From contig DASYYE010000460.1 of assembly GCA_035946955.1 (NCBI GenBank), positions 1 to 37,290 on the forward strand: a stretch of 37,290 bases of DNA. The letters run 5' to 3'. Below, piece after piece: positions 25,195 through 32,600 of the stretch. Below the pieces are notes generated by a model, which worked only from the letters and a program-made list of their open reading frames with translations, was not told where the DNA came from and made no database searches. The translations under genes and the position numbers were made by a program. This DNA is from DASYYE01 sp035946955 (GTDB lineage Bacteria; Actinomycetota; Actinomycetes; Streptosporangiales; Streptosporangiaceae). Within the stretch, counting starts at the first letter, position 1. The number at the start of each line of letters is the position of its first letter.

Positions 25195-26118
25195 ATGCTG
25201 GACGTGACTCGGCTGCGCGTCCTGGCCGCGGTGGCCCGGCACGGGTCGGTGACCGCGGCGGCCCGGGCACTCAACTATGCACAGCCGTCCGTCAGCCACC
25301 ACCTCGCGCGCCTGGAGGCGGAGACCGGCACCCAGCTCATCCAGCGCTCGGGCCGCAGTGTGTGCCTGACCGACGCGGGCCGGCTCCTGGCCGGGCGGGC
25401 CGAGGAGATCCTGGGCAGGCTGGATGCTGCCGAGCAGGAACTGGCCGCGCACCTCGGGCACCGTGAGGAGCGCATCCGCCTCGCCGGCTTCCCCTCGGCG
25501 CTGGCCACCATCGTGCCCGTCGCGGCCGCGCGGCTGCGCGCAGGGCGGCCCGACGCCGAGGTGCTGATCGCCGAGGCGGAGCCGCACGCGGCTGTGCGGA
25601 TGCTCCGCAATGGACGGGTCGACGTGGCGCTCGTCTTCCGCTACGTCCAGGACGGCACGGCCATAGGCACGGCAGCGGAGGACTGCGAGGGAGTGCGCAG
25701 CAGAGTCCTGCTGGCAGAGCCAGTGCATCTGATAACGCAGAGTTCAGCTGATACGCCGGCCCCGTCCAGCCTCGCCGCCTACGCCCGCCACCAGTGGATC
25801 GCCGGCTGCGAACGCTGCCGCACCCACCTGCTCTGGCAGTGCGAACTAGCCGGGTTCACGCCGCACATCGCATTCACCACCGATGACGTCCTGGTCGCAC
25901 AATCGCTCGCCGCGACCGGTCTCGGAGTGGCGCTCCTGCCCGACCTCGCCCTGCGGGCAGCCCGGCACCCGGGCATCCGTGCGGAGCCGCTGCCCGGCGC
26001 GTGCCGTGAGGTGCTCGCGCTGACCTACGGCGAGCCGCCCGACCCCCCGGCGGTGGACCGCCTGCTGGACTCACTCACACTGACAGCCACTCTGAGCAGG
26101 CCTGAACACCCCGCGTGA
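25195..26118 (+). CDS. LysR-family transcriptional regulator
   Basis: A 307-residue LysR regulator. The N-terminal winged HTH reads LRVLAAVARHGSVTAAARAL then NYAQPSVSHHLARLEAETGT, and the effector domain spans about 90-290, with the sequence CERCRTHLLWQCELAGF in the middle. ATG 25195 is chosen by family alignment: the HTH starts within 5 residues of it. It has no Shine-Dalgarno, so translation is likely leaderless. LysR proteins often control a neighbouring divergent gene, but here both neighbours run in the same direction, so the target is unclear. Candidates are the Asp-box protein downstream or the HEYAET genes upstream. Confidence 0.93.
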   Translation: MLDVTRLRVLAAVARHGSVTAAARALNYAQPSVSHHLARLEAETGTQLIQRSGRSVCLTDAGRLLAGRAEEILGRLDAAEQELAAHLGHREERIRLAGFPSALATIVPVAAARLRAGRPDAEVLIAEAEPHAAVRMLRNGRVDVALVFRYVQDGTAIGTAAEDCEGVRSRVLLAEPVHLITQSSADTPAPSSLAAYARHQWIAGCERCRTHLLWQCELAGFTPHIAFTTDDVLVAQSLAATGLGVALLPDLALRAARHPGIRAEPLPGACREVLALTYGEPPDPPAVDRLLDSLTLTATLSRPEHPA

Positions 26119-26240
26119 CCTGGGTATGAAACGGGGGCCTAGCCGCAGCCCGGCCCGTGTCGTAAATTGCGTGCGGCGGGGCGTGCTGTGCCAGCCGCCG
26201 GGCACGCCAGTGGCTGGTCCCAGGGCAATGGAGGCATGGG

Positions 26241-27632
26241 ATGAAGAACTGGTTGGCGACCGCTGGGCTCACCGCTGCTGTTACCGCAGCCCTCGGTCTT
26301 GCCCCCGTCACTGCGGCCTCGGCCAACGTGACATCCCTCACGACCACAAGGGTCACGCACACACCCCTGGTGGGGGTGGGCATCGGACCCATCACCGACT
26401 TCAGCAAGTCGAGCTCCTGCTCAGGCCAGAACTCCGAGGTCGAGCAGGCGGCCGACCCCGCCGGCAAGTACGTGTACGAGGAGTGGATGAGCTGCAACGG
26501 CGGCCTCGGGTTCGCCACCTCCAGCAACAGGGGGCAGACCTTTGGCACGCCGGTGACGCTCCCCAGCTCCGGAGCTGGGTGGGACCCATCGGTCGCAGTC
26601 GCACCGAACGGCACCGTGTACGCGGCGTTCATGACGAGCGGTGGCAACAACCAGAGCTTCCCGGTGGTGGAGGCCTCCACCGACCACGGCGCGACCTGGC
26701 CCCAGGTCACCCAGGTCATACCCAAGAAGACGGGCAACTGGGGTGACCGCGACTTCATCGCGGTCGCACCCAACGGGAATGTGTACCTGACCTGGGACTA
26801 CGGCCCCAGTGCGGCCAAGGTGACGTTCATCTGCTCCCCCACCGGCAGCTGCTCGTTCGCCACCGGTGACCTCAACGAGGTGTTCCAGAAGTCCATCAAC
26901 GGCGGGAAGACCTTCGGCGCCATGGTCCACGTCAGCCCGGGCTTCCCGGCCAGTGGCGCGGACAGCGGACCGATGGTCGTCGAGCCCAACGGCCAGATCG
27001 ACATGGAATACCAGGGATACAAGGTCGTCAACCTCACGACCGACAAGCTGGGGACCGCCAACAGCTACTACACCTCCTCCACCGACGGCGGCACGACCTG
27101 GTCCACCCCGGTCCGCCTCGGCCCCGCGACCGTCACGATGAGCACCGCGGAGTGGTGGATAGACGGCGCCATCGCGATGGACGCCGGTGGCGACCTCTAC
27201 GCGACCTGGGACACCCAGAGCGGCCACCAGGACATCGGCTGGCTCGCCTTCTCGACCAACCACGGCAAGACCTGGTCGCCAACTGTCCAGGTCACCACCG
27301 ACGTGGACAACGCCACCCACATCATGGAGCCCGCCGGAGGCCCGGCCGGCTTCGCCTATGCCGGCTGGCTCGCTGACAACGCAACCGGGGGCTATGCCGA
27401 GTACCTGAGGGTGTTCTCGGTCACACAGGGCTGGCTGACCGCCCCGATCCAGGTCTCTCAGAGTTTTGGAAACAAGAAGACCTGGCCGGGTGACACCTTC
27501 GGCATCAACACCCTCCCCGGTGGCACCGCGGGAACCCAGCAGGTGGCGCTGAGCTGGGGCAGCGCAGTTGCGCCCAGTACCAACTCCGAGGACTACAGCT
27601 CGGTGGTCACCATCAGTGGCCTGAAGCACTGA
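26241..27632 (+). CDS. Secreted Asp-box (BNR) beta-propeller protein
   Basis: A 463-residue exported protein; GGAGG lies 7 bp before the ATG. The signal peptide ends near AASAN (residue 29). Five Asp-box motifs of the type S-x-(D/N)-x-G-x-T-(W/F) occur at about residues 94, 146, 218, 280 and 338, spaced 50-70 residues apart, as in a six-bladed sialidase-type propeller. The arginine triad and FRIP-like start of true sialidases are not evident, so calling it a sialidase would go too far. It may bind or cleave an extracellular glycan. The gene is monocistronic, between the LysR gene and a terminator. Confidence 0.85.
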   Translation: MKNWLATAGLTAAVTAALGLAPVTAASANVTSLTTTRVTHTPLVGVGIGPITDFSKSSSCSGQNSEVEQAADPAGKYVYEEWMSCNGGLGFATSSNRGQTFGTPVTLPSSGAGWDPSVAVAPNGTVYAAFMTSGGNNQSFPVVEASTDHGATWPQVTQVIPKKTGNWGDRDFIAVAPNGNVYLTWDYGPSAAKVTFICSPTGSCSFATGDLNEVFQKSINGGKTFGAMVHVSPGFPASGADSGPMVVEPNGQIDMEYQGYKVVNLTTDKLGTANSYYTSSTDGGTTWSTPVRLGPATVTMSTAEWWIDGAIAMDAGGDLYATWDTQSGHQDIGWLAFSTNHGKTWSPTVQVTTDVDNATHIMEPAGGPAGFAYAGWLADNATGGYAEYLRVFSVTQGWLTAPIQVSQSFGNKKTWPGDTFGINTLPGGTAGTQQVALSWGSAVAPSTNSEDYSSVVTISGLKH

Positions 27633-27644
27633 CGGCCTCCGTCC

Positions 27645-27685
27645 GGCCCGGGCTGACCGAATGGGTTGGCCCGGGCCTGACTTTT
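27645..27685 (+). terminator. Intrinsic terminator after the Asp-box gene
   Basis: GGCCCGGGC and GGCCCGGGCC form a long GC stem, extended by ACC/GGT across the gap, followed by tgacTTTT. It begins 13 bp after the stop codon. Confidence 0.75.
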
Positions 27686-27700
27686 CGGGAGCAACTCCAT

Positions 27701-27726
27701 ATGCACGTGCATCCGCATGGTACAGT
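27701..27726 (+). promoter_or_regulatory. Candidate promoter and operator of the DUF397 gene
   Basis: A perfect 12-bp palindrome ATGCACGTGCAT (27701-27712) lies just upstream of TACAGT (27721-27726), a plausible -10 box. The palindrome would cover the promoter spacer, as expected for a repressor or activator site. No good -35 box is visible. Confidence 0.45.
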
Positions 27727-27740
27727 GGCCGTGCAAGTGA

Positions 27741-27803
27741 GAGTGCAGGGAGGCCAGTACTAGCACCCCAAGGCTCAGCGCCTGGTCTCCACTGCACTCT
27801 TTT
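27741..27803 (+). terminator. Leader hairpin followed by T-tract in front of the DUF397 gene
   Basis: GAGTGCAGGGAGGCCAG (27741-27757) pairs with CTGGTCTCCACTGCACTC (27782-27799) with one bulge and one mismatch around a 24-nt loop, and is followed by TTTT. It begins about 8 nt after the likely transcription start and ends 20 bp before the DUF397 start codon. It could be an attenuator of the DUF397 gene or a back-up terminator. Confidence 0.6.
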
Positions 27804-27823
27804 AAAACGCCCGGGAGGGGTCT

Positions 27824-28087
27824 ATGCGTGTTGAGAGTGGCGCGTCCGCCGCTGAACTGCCGGTGGCAAACTGGCGCAAGAGCAGCGCGAGCAACCCGAG
27901 TGGCTGCTGTGTTGAGATCGGCGAACTGCCCAACGGCCGGGTCGCCCTGCGCAACTCACGCGACAAGTCCGGGCCCGCGCTGGTGCATAGCCGCACTGAG
28001 GTTGCCGCGTTCCTGATCAGTCTGCGTGACGGCGAGTTCGACCAGTTGCTGGCCGACGGCGAGTTCGGCCACCTGCTGCTCGGCTGA
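27824..28087 (+). CDS. DUF397 domain protein
   Basis: An 87-residue protein of the DUF397 family, with the typical WRKSSASNPSGCCVEIGEL, the VALRNSRDKSGPAL stretch and an AAFLISLRDGEFD end. The last 19 residues repeat the unit DGEF(D/G)xLL. GGGAGGGG lies 5 bp upstream of the ATG. DUF397 proteins in Streptomyces (for example beside WhiJ and AbaA-locus regulators) are encoded next to an XRE-DUF5753 partner and act with it in development and antibiotic control. Here the nearest such partner is 4.5 kb downstream (32601), beyond the glycan operon. Function in this strain is inferred only. Confidence 0.9.
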   Translation: MRVESGASAAELPVANWRKSSASNPSGCCVEIGELPNGRVALRNSRDKSGPALVHSRTEVAAFLISLRDGEFDQLLADGEFGHLLLG

Positions 28088-28104
28088 GGGCTCACCCCGA
28101 GCCC
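28088..28104 (+). terminator. Short hairpin directly after the DUF397 stop
   Basis: GGGCTC and GAGCCC form a 6-bp stem with a 5-nt loop, starting at the base after the TGA. No T-tract follows. Weak evidence for a terminator. Confidence 0.3.
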
Positions 28105-28165
28105 ATGTGACCTCACCCGGGCCCATGTGGCCGCATGGTTGCCGGAGAGTTACCTGTTATCAACT

Positions 28166-28181
28166 ATTGCGCAATTAATTG
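28166..28181 (+). promoter_or_regulatory. Overlapping palindromes upstream of the glycan operon
   Basis: ATTGCGCAAT (28166-28175) and CAATTAATTG (28172-28181) are perfect palindromes sharing four bases, within the only AT-rich patch of the 216-bp gap before the GT2 gene. TTGGAC at 28179-28184 may be a -35 box. It looks like an operator overlapping the operon promoter. Confidence 0.45.
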
Positions 28182-28303
28182 GACAAGCCCCCAGCTAATG
28201 CAAATGTCCGGGCGTAGTCTCATTACCTGAGTATTGTCGCCACAGAGCGGACTGTGTCTTAGCCACTCACTCCCGGGCATAGACCGCCGGAGCGGAGGTC
28301 CTG

Positions 28304-29611
28304 GTGGGGAGGCCCGGGCGCACCGGCCGCCACTGGGCATTGGCAGCGGCCAGGGTCTTGCTGATCGCCGGGGTCGCGCTGGCGCTGGTGACAGTGGTGA
28401 CACAACCAGCCGTCCGCTATGTGATCTACGCGGTGTGGATGTTGCCACTAGCCGAACTGGCACTGCTGGCGGCCGGGCTCGCACACTTCCGGTTCCGGTT
28501 CCGCGAAGCACGCCCCGGACGGTTCACCAAGCTCATCATCCAGGTCACCACCCTGGGCAACGAACCCGCGCGCGTCGGCGAGATCCTGGCGCAGATCCGC
28601 AGCTATGGCCTCACCATGGACTACGAGATCTGGGTGGTCACGGAACCGGGCTACCCGGTCCACTACCCACTGGCCGACCTGGTGCTCGCGGTGCCGGCAG
28701 ACTTCAGCGCCCGGTCCAGGAAAAAGGCACGGGCGCTAGAGTACTCGCGGCTTACCCGCGGCCAACTCGGTCTCGACCGCGACGATGTCAAAATCCTTTT
28801 CAACGACGATGACGTCACCCTGACCGAGGGATACATCACAAAGGCCTTTGCCGCCGACTATGACATCTGTGAAGGCATAGTCACACCGCGGACGTCGTAC
28901 GCGACCTGGCCACCCTGGCATTTCCTCGTCAGCCACGCCGATGACATTCGCACGCATGCATGCCTAGTATACTGCTCGGTATTCCAGGGTGTTCTGCGCC
29001 ACCCACTGCATGTCCATGGGGAGGGGCTCACGGTCACCGGCAGAGCGGAGGGGCTCGTGACCTGGGACTGGCCGGTGACCGCATCAGAAGACCTCGTCTT
29101 CGGGCACCGGGCAGCCGAACGGGGCCTGCGGTGGGGCTGGTTCTATGAATACGTGGAAGTGACCTCACCGTGGAGCCTGCGCGACTACCTGGTACAGCGC
29201 CGGCGGTGGCTGTGGGGTGACATCCACGCGATCCGCAACCGCACTGTGGTGTCCCGGCGGGCGTCTTTCCTGATCCTGGGCAAATACGTGGCCGGGCTGG
29301 TGGCCTTGTTCTGTTCGGTGGCCGGGTGGTACCTGCGCATCACCGGACGGATCCCGGCCTCGGCGGGGGTCTTCGACTACGCGAAGCTGTCGGTGCTCAG
29401 CTGGGTAGCCGTCTTCTTCGCGTGCGGATGGATCGGTTCCGGCTCCGCCATTTCCGCCCGCAATGATGATTCGCGGCTGCTGGCAGCCGTGCTCGCAGTG
29501 GTGATGGCGCCGGTGAGCCTCTTGCTGACGTTCGCGGCGATCCTCATCCCATTTGCCCAGGGGAACCCGCGGTCCTTCGCCGTGATCCGCAAGACCTGGG
29601 CCGCCCGGTGA
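28304..29611 (+). CDS. Membrane GT2-type processive glycosyltransferase
   Basis: A 435-residue membrane glycosyltransferase. Two N-terminal helices (about 12-62) are followed by a cytosolic GT-A domain. NDDD (167-170) is the metal-binding aspartate motif, SED (261-263) supplies the catalytic base, and QRRRW (298-302) is the QxxRW motif typical of processive synthases such as cellulose, hyaluronan and Egghead-type mannosyltransferases. Three or four C-terminal helices form the export channel part. GTG 28304 has GGAGGT 4 bp upstream. The product overlaps the next gene by 4 bp (GTGA). It probably makes and extrudes a beta-linked polysaccharide or glycolipid; the sugar is unknown. Confidence 0.88.
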   Translation: MGRPGRTGRHWALAAARVLLIAGVALALVTVVTQPAVRYVIYAVWMLPLAELALLAAGLAHFRFRFREARPGRFTKLIIQVTTLGNEPARVGEILAQIRSYGLTMDYEIWVVTEPGYPVHYPLADLVLAVPADFSARSRKKARALEYSRLTRGQLGLDRDDVKILFNDDDVTLTEGYITKAFAADYDICEGIVTPRTSYATWPPWHFLVSHADDIRTHACLVYCSVFQGVLRHPLHVHGEGLTVTGRAEGLVTWDWPVTASEDLVFGHRAAERGLRWGWFYEYVEVTSPWSLRDYLVQRRRWLWGDIHAIRNRTVVSRRASFLILGKYVAGLVALFCSVAGWYLRITGRIPASAGVFDYAKLSVLSWVAVFFACGWIGSGSAISARNDDSRLLAAVLAVVMAPVSLLLTFAAILIPFAQGNPRSFAVIRKTWAAR

Positions 29612-30666
29612 GGCCGCGGGCCAGGGCGCTGGCCATCGTCGCCAGCCTCGCCGTCGTGGTCGGCGGGTGCTCGGCCGCCGCGCACCTGCAGGCGCTCCAG
29701 CCGCCGCCACCGCACCTGCCCCCACCGCCACCACCGATACCTGCCCCGGTGGCAGCGCCGCGGGTGCAACTCGGGGTGGACCTCGACGCCTACAGCTACC
29801 GCGGGCAGAACGTCGTCGCGGCCGCGCGGGCAGACGTGGCCTACATCCGGAGCCTGCACGCCAACTCGGTCATGATCTCTTTCCCGTTCTTCACGGACGG
29901 GCCGGGCAACGCCGTCCACGCCACGGAAACGACCCCTTCGCCCCAGGCTCTCGGCACAGTGATCATGGCAGCCGAGCAGGCCCGCCTCTACGTGCTGGTG
30001 CGGCCACTGCTGGACGAGCGCACCCTGGGCAGGGCGCGGGCGGGCTTTGCGCCGCCGAGCCCGGGCCCCTGGTTTGCCAGCTACCTCAAGTTCCTGCTTC
30101 CCTACGCCGAGGTAGCCCAGAAGCTCCACGTACCGGAGTTCGCCGTCGGTGCGGAGCTGTCGAGTATCCAGACAGCACCCGACTGGAACCATCTGGACAA
30201 TGCGCTGCGGCGACATTACCACGGGCAATTGTTCTTCACGCTGAACACGGCGACACAAGCTGTCCACGCCGGGGGCACCCACGCGCTCAACACGGTTGAC
30301 GCCTATCCGCCGGTGTCAGCCAGCCACCTCACGGCGGGCTGGGAAAAGTACGACCGTGCCTTGCTACCGCACACGGTGCTGACGGAGGTGGGCATCGCCG
30401 CCGTGCGCGGCGCCGACGTGCAACCGTGGCACTGGCACTGGGACGTCACAACACTGGACCAGGCTGTACAGACGCAGTGGTTCACCGCAGCCTGCCACGC
30501 CGCCAAAGTCACCCACCTGGGCGGCATCTACTTCTGGTCCATGCCGCTGAGTGCGCCCGTCACACCCGGCCCCACACAGGCTTACCAGGGGGCCTGGGCA
30601 TACGGCGCGGGCGCGACAGCGGTCGGGAACTGCTTTGCCTGGATCGGCGGGGGCCGGCAGGCATGA
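29608..30666 (+). CDS. GH113-like TIM-barrel lipoprotein
   Basis: A 352-residue exported lipoprotein. Signal peptide with lipobox VVGGC (Cys21), then a proline-rich linker (residues 31-51) long enough to cross part of the wall, then a barrel of about 300 residues. GVDLDAYSYRGQ and ANSVMISFPFFTD match the first strands of clan GH-A enzymes of the GH113 kind. Glu183 in AVGAELSS fits the acid/base and Glu260 in VLTEVGIAA the nucleophile. Such enzymes cut beta-mannan-like chains. Its start overlaps the GT2 stop (GTGA) and its stop overlaps the next ATG (ATGA), so the three products are made together. It likely trims or releases the glycan made by the neighbouring synthase. Confidence 0.8.
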   Translation: MRPRARALAIVASLAVVVGGCSAAAHLQALQPPPPHLPPPPPPIPAPVAAPRVQLGVDLDAYSYRGQNVVAAARADVAYIRSLHANSVMISFPFFTDGPGNAVHATETTPSPQALGTVIMAAEQARLYVLVRPLLDERTLGRARAGFAPPSPGPWFASYLKFLLPYAEVAQKLHVPEFAVGAELSSIQTAPDWNHLDNALRRHYHGQLFFTLNTATQAVHAGGTHALNTVDAYPPVSASHLTAGWEKYDRALLPHTVLTEVGIAAVRGADVQPWHWHWDVTTLDQAVQTQWFTAACHAAKVTHLGGIYFWSMPLSAPVTPGPTQAYQGAWAYGAGATAVGNCFAWIGGGRQA

Positions 30667-32459
30667 CCACGGTCGAGTCCCGCGTAGGTACGGCCGAGCC
30701 ACCCATGTCTGCGGCCGGGGGGCGCGCCACCGCGACCGTGCCGCGGGTGAGCACGCTCGACATCGACGTCTCCATCAAAGACGCACTGCGCATCTCCGAC
30801 GCCGCCGTCTCCAGCGCGGTGCCCAAACCGGCGAAGATAGCCCTCCTCATCGCGGTCCTCACAGGCCAGGCGCTGCTCACGGTGCGGCTGATCCACCCCC
30901 ACTACGCCTCTGGCGACGAGGGCCGCTACATCTACGCCGGGCACCAGCTCATCCACGAACTCTGGCACGGCGGGGGAAGCCCCTTCTACGAGAACTACTT
31001 CTCGGGGGCCCCCGTCATCTACCCCGTCATCGCGGCCATGGCGGACCACGTAGGCGGCCTGGTGGCCGTCCGCCTCATGAGCCTGGTCTTCATGCTCGCG
31101 GCCACCGTGACGCTGTTCGCGGCCACCCGGCGGCTGTTCGGCTACTCATCGGCGATCCTCGCCGCGACCCTCTTCGCGGGCCTTGGGCTCACCCAGGACC
31201 TTGGTGCGCTGGCAACCAGCGACGCCATGGCCCTGATGCTGATGGCGGCAGCCGCCTACTGTGCGGCACGGACCAGGGACAACAGCCCTCACGCCACTTT
31301 CTGGCTGCTGGCCCTGCCAGTGGTCCTGCTGCTGGCCAACTGCACCAAGTACATGACGGTCCTCTTCGACCCGGTGGTCATCGCGCTTGCCGCCCTGCAG
31401 GTAAGAGGTGGGTGGTGCCGTGCCCTCACCCGGTGCACGGCGCTGAGCGCCGCGGTAGCCCTCGCCCTCGCCCTGGCCCTGGCCCTCGCGGGAGGCTCAT
31501 ACCTGCGTGGCGTCCTGTTCTCGACGGTGGCCAGGCCGCCGGGAACCAACGTCATATTCGACATCCACCAGCAGACGCCCCGCACGATCGCCCTCGATAC
31601 GTGGCAATGGATTGGCGTGACGATCGTCGGCAGCATCATCGCCCTCGCCGCCGCCCTCCTTTTCCGCAAGGACAAGAAAGCCGCCGCAACCGTGGCGCTG
31701 TTCATGCTGGCGAGCGTGGTCGTCACAGTTGCGGGACTCCACCTCCAGACCGACGAATCGCTGCGGAAACACGACGACTTCTCGGCCTGGTTCGCCTGCG
31801 CCAATGCCGGGTCCATCGCGAGCTACATCCGCTTCCGCGCACGCTCCGCATTGGGCACACTGGCTGGCGCCGGCATGCTCGCGGCCGCAGTGGCCTCGGG
31901 TGCCCATTACAGCAAGCTGGCCGGCACCACCTTTGAGGCCGGTGGCCCCCAGACGACACTCGAAGTTGCCGCGACGTTGCGCCCATACCTGGCCTCCGGC
32001 CACTACCGGTACCTGCTCGGCGGGTTCGACAACGAGCAGCTCCTCTACCTTGACCACTCACCCGTGCGCTGGTTCGACAACACCGACGACGTCTACATCA
32101 AGTACCCGATCCCAGGGCGGGGCGGTGATGAACAGGGCCAGACCCCTGGGCGGACCTGTTTCGGCCTCGCGCCGGGTTGCAGATACCTGGAGGGAATGAC
32201 CGGTTACCGCATGGCGATCCATGCGCACTGGTTCGCGCTCATTTCTCTGTGGGGCGGCCACGGCACACCTCAGGATGCCGAGATTGCGCAAGCGGTGGAA
32301 GACACCCCTGGGTACGTGCTGCTAACGCGCATCGGCAGGGCACCTACCTGGGTCTATGCCCCGGACTACCCAGGTCTTGTCAACCGCTCGCCCGAAAGAC
32401 ACAGTGCCGCCGAAAGGCGCGGGCATTCGCATGAGCCGCGGCCCGCACACCACGGGTAG
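30663..32459 (+). CDS. GT39-like polytopic glycosyltransferase
   Basis: A 598-residue membrane protein of the GT-C fold. After a soluble N-terminal 55 residues there are about ten helices; the first extracytoplasmic loop carries SGDEGRYIYAGH, with Asp85-Glu86 as the catalytic acidic pair of ArnT/PMT-like enzymes. These use a polyprenyl-phosphate sugar and act on the outside of the membrane. A soluble C-terminal domain of about 150 residues follows. ATG 30663 overlaps the stop of the lipoprotein gene (ATGA). It could decorate the polymer made by the GT2 enzyme or glycosylate an exported protein. The last 25 residues are basic and low in complexity. Confidence 0.85.
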   Translation: MTTVESRVGTAEPPMSAAGGRATATVPRVSTLDIDVSIKDALRISDAAVSSAVPKPAKIALLIAVLTGQALLTVRLIHPHYASGDEGRYIYAGHQLIHELWHGGGSPFYENYFSGAPVIYPVIAAMADHVGGLVAVRLMSLVFMLAATVTLFAATRRLFGYSSAILAATLFAGLGLTQDLGALATSDAMALMLMAAAAYCAARTRDNSPHATFWLLALPVVLLLANCTKYMTVLFDPVVIALAALQVRGGWCRALTRCTALSAAVALALALALALAGGSYLRGVLFSTVARPPGTNVIFDIHQQTPRTIALDTWQWIGVTIVGSIIALAAALLFRKDKKAAATVALFMLASVVVTVAGLHLQTDESLRKHDDFSAWFACANAGSIASYIRFRARSALGTLAGAGMLAAAVASGAHYSKLAGTTFEAGGPQTTLEVAATLRPYLASGHYRYLLGGFDNEQLLYLDHSPVRWFDNTDDVYIKYPIPGRGGDEQGQTPGRTCFGLAPGCRYLEGMTGYRMAIHAHWFALISLWGGHGTPQDAEIAQAVEDTPGYVLLTRIGRAPTWVYAPDYPGLVNRSPERHSAAERRGHSHEPRPAHHG

Positions 32460-32503
32460 CCGGCACACTATGTCGCAACAGTGGCAGCGGATGTGGGTGA
32501 GTT

Positions 32504-32523
32504 CGATACCTGGGGGTGTATCG
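32504..32523 (+). promoter_or_regulatory. Inverted repeat upstream of the XRE-DUF5753 gene
   Basis: CGATAC-n8-GTATCG is a perfect interrupted palindrome about 80 bp before the ATG at 32601. Its size and place suit an autoregulatory operator of the XRE protein. A second GC-rich dyad (CCGGGTG...CACCCGG region) follows at about 32545-32562. Confidence 0.45.
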
Positions 32524-32600
32524 TGCTGTGTGCATCCGGTAACCGGGTGCGCCACCCGGCCCTGCCGGTACCGGCCGTCAACCCAGGCACCGGAAGCAGC

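Noticed and set aside
26241..27632. Annotation as exo-alpha-sialidase
   Set aside because: Asp-boxes alone do not show sialidase activity, and the catalytic arginines are not evident.
26421..27797. 458-codon minus-strand frame across the Asp-box gene
   Set aside because: The plus-strand product has a signal peptide, a ribosome binding site and five Asp-boxes; the opposite frame has none.
30551..31936. 461-codon plus-strand frame inside the GT39-like gene
   Set aside because: Out of frame with the coupled operon; the product is Arg/Pro/His-rich and lacks helices.
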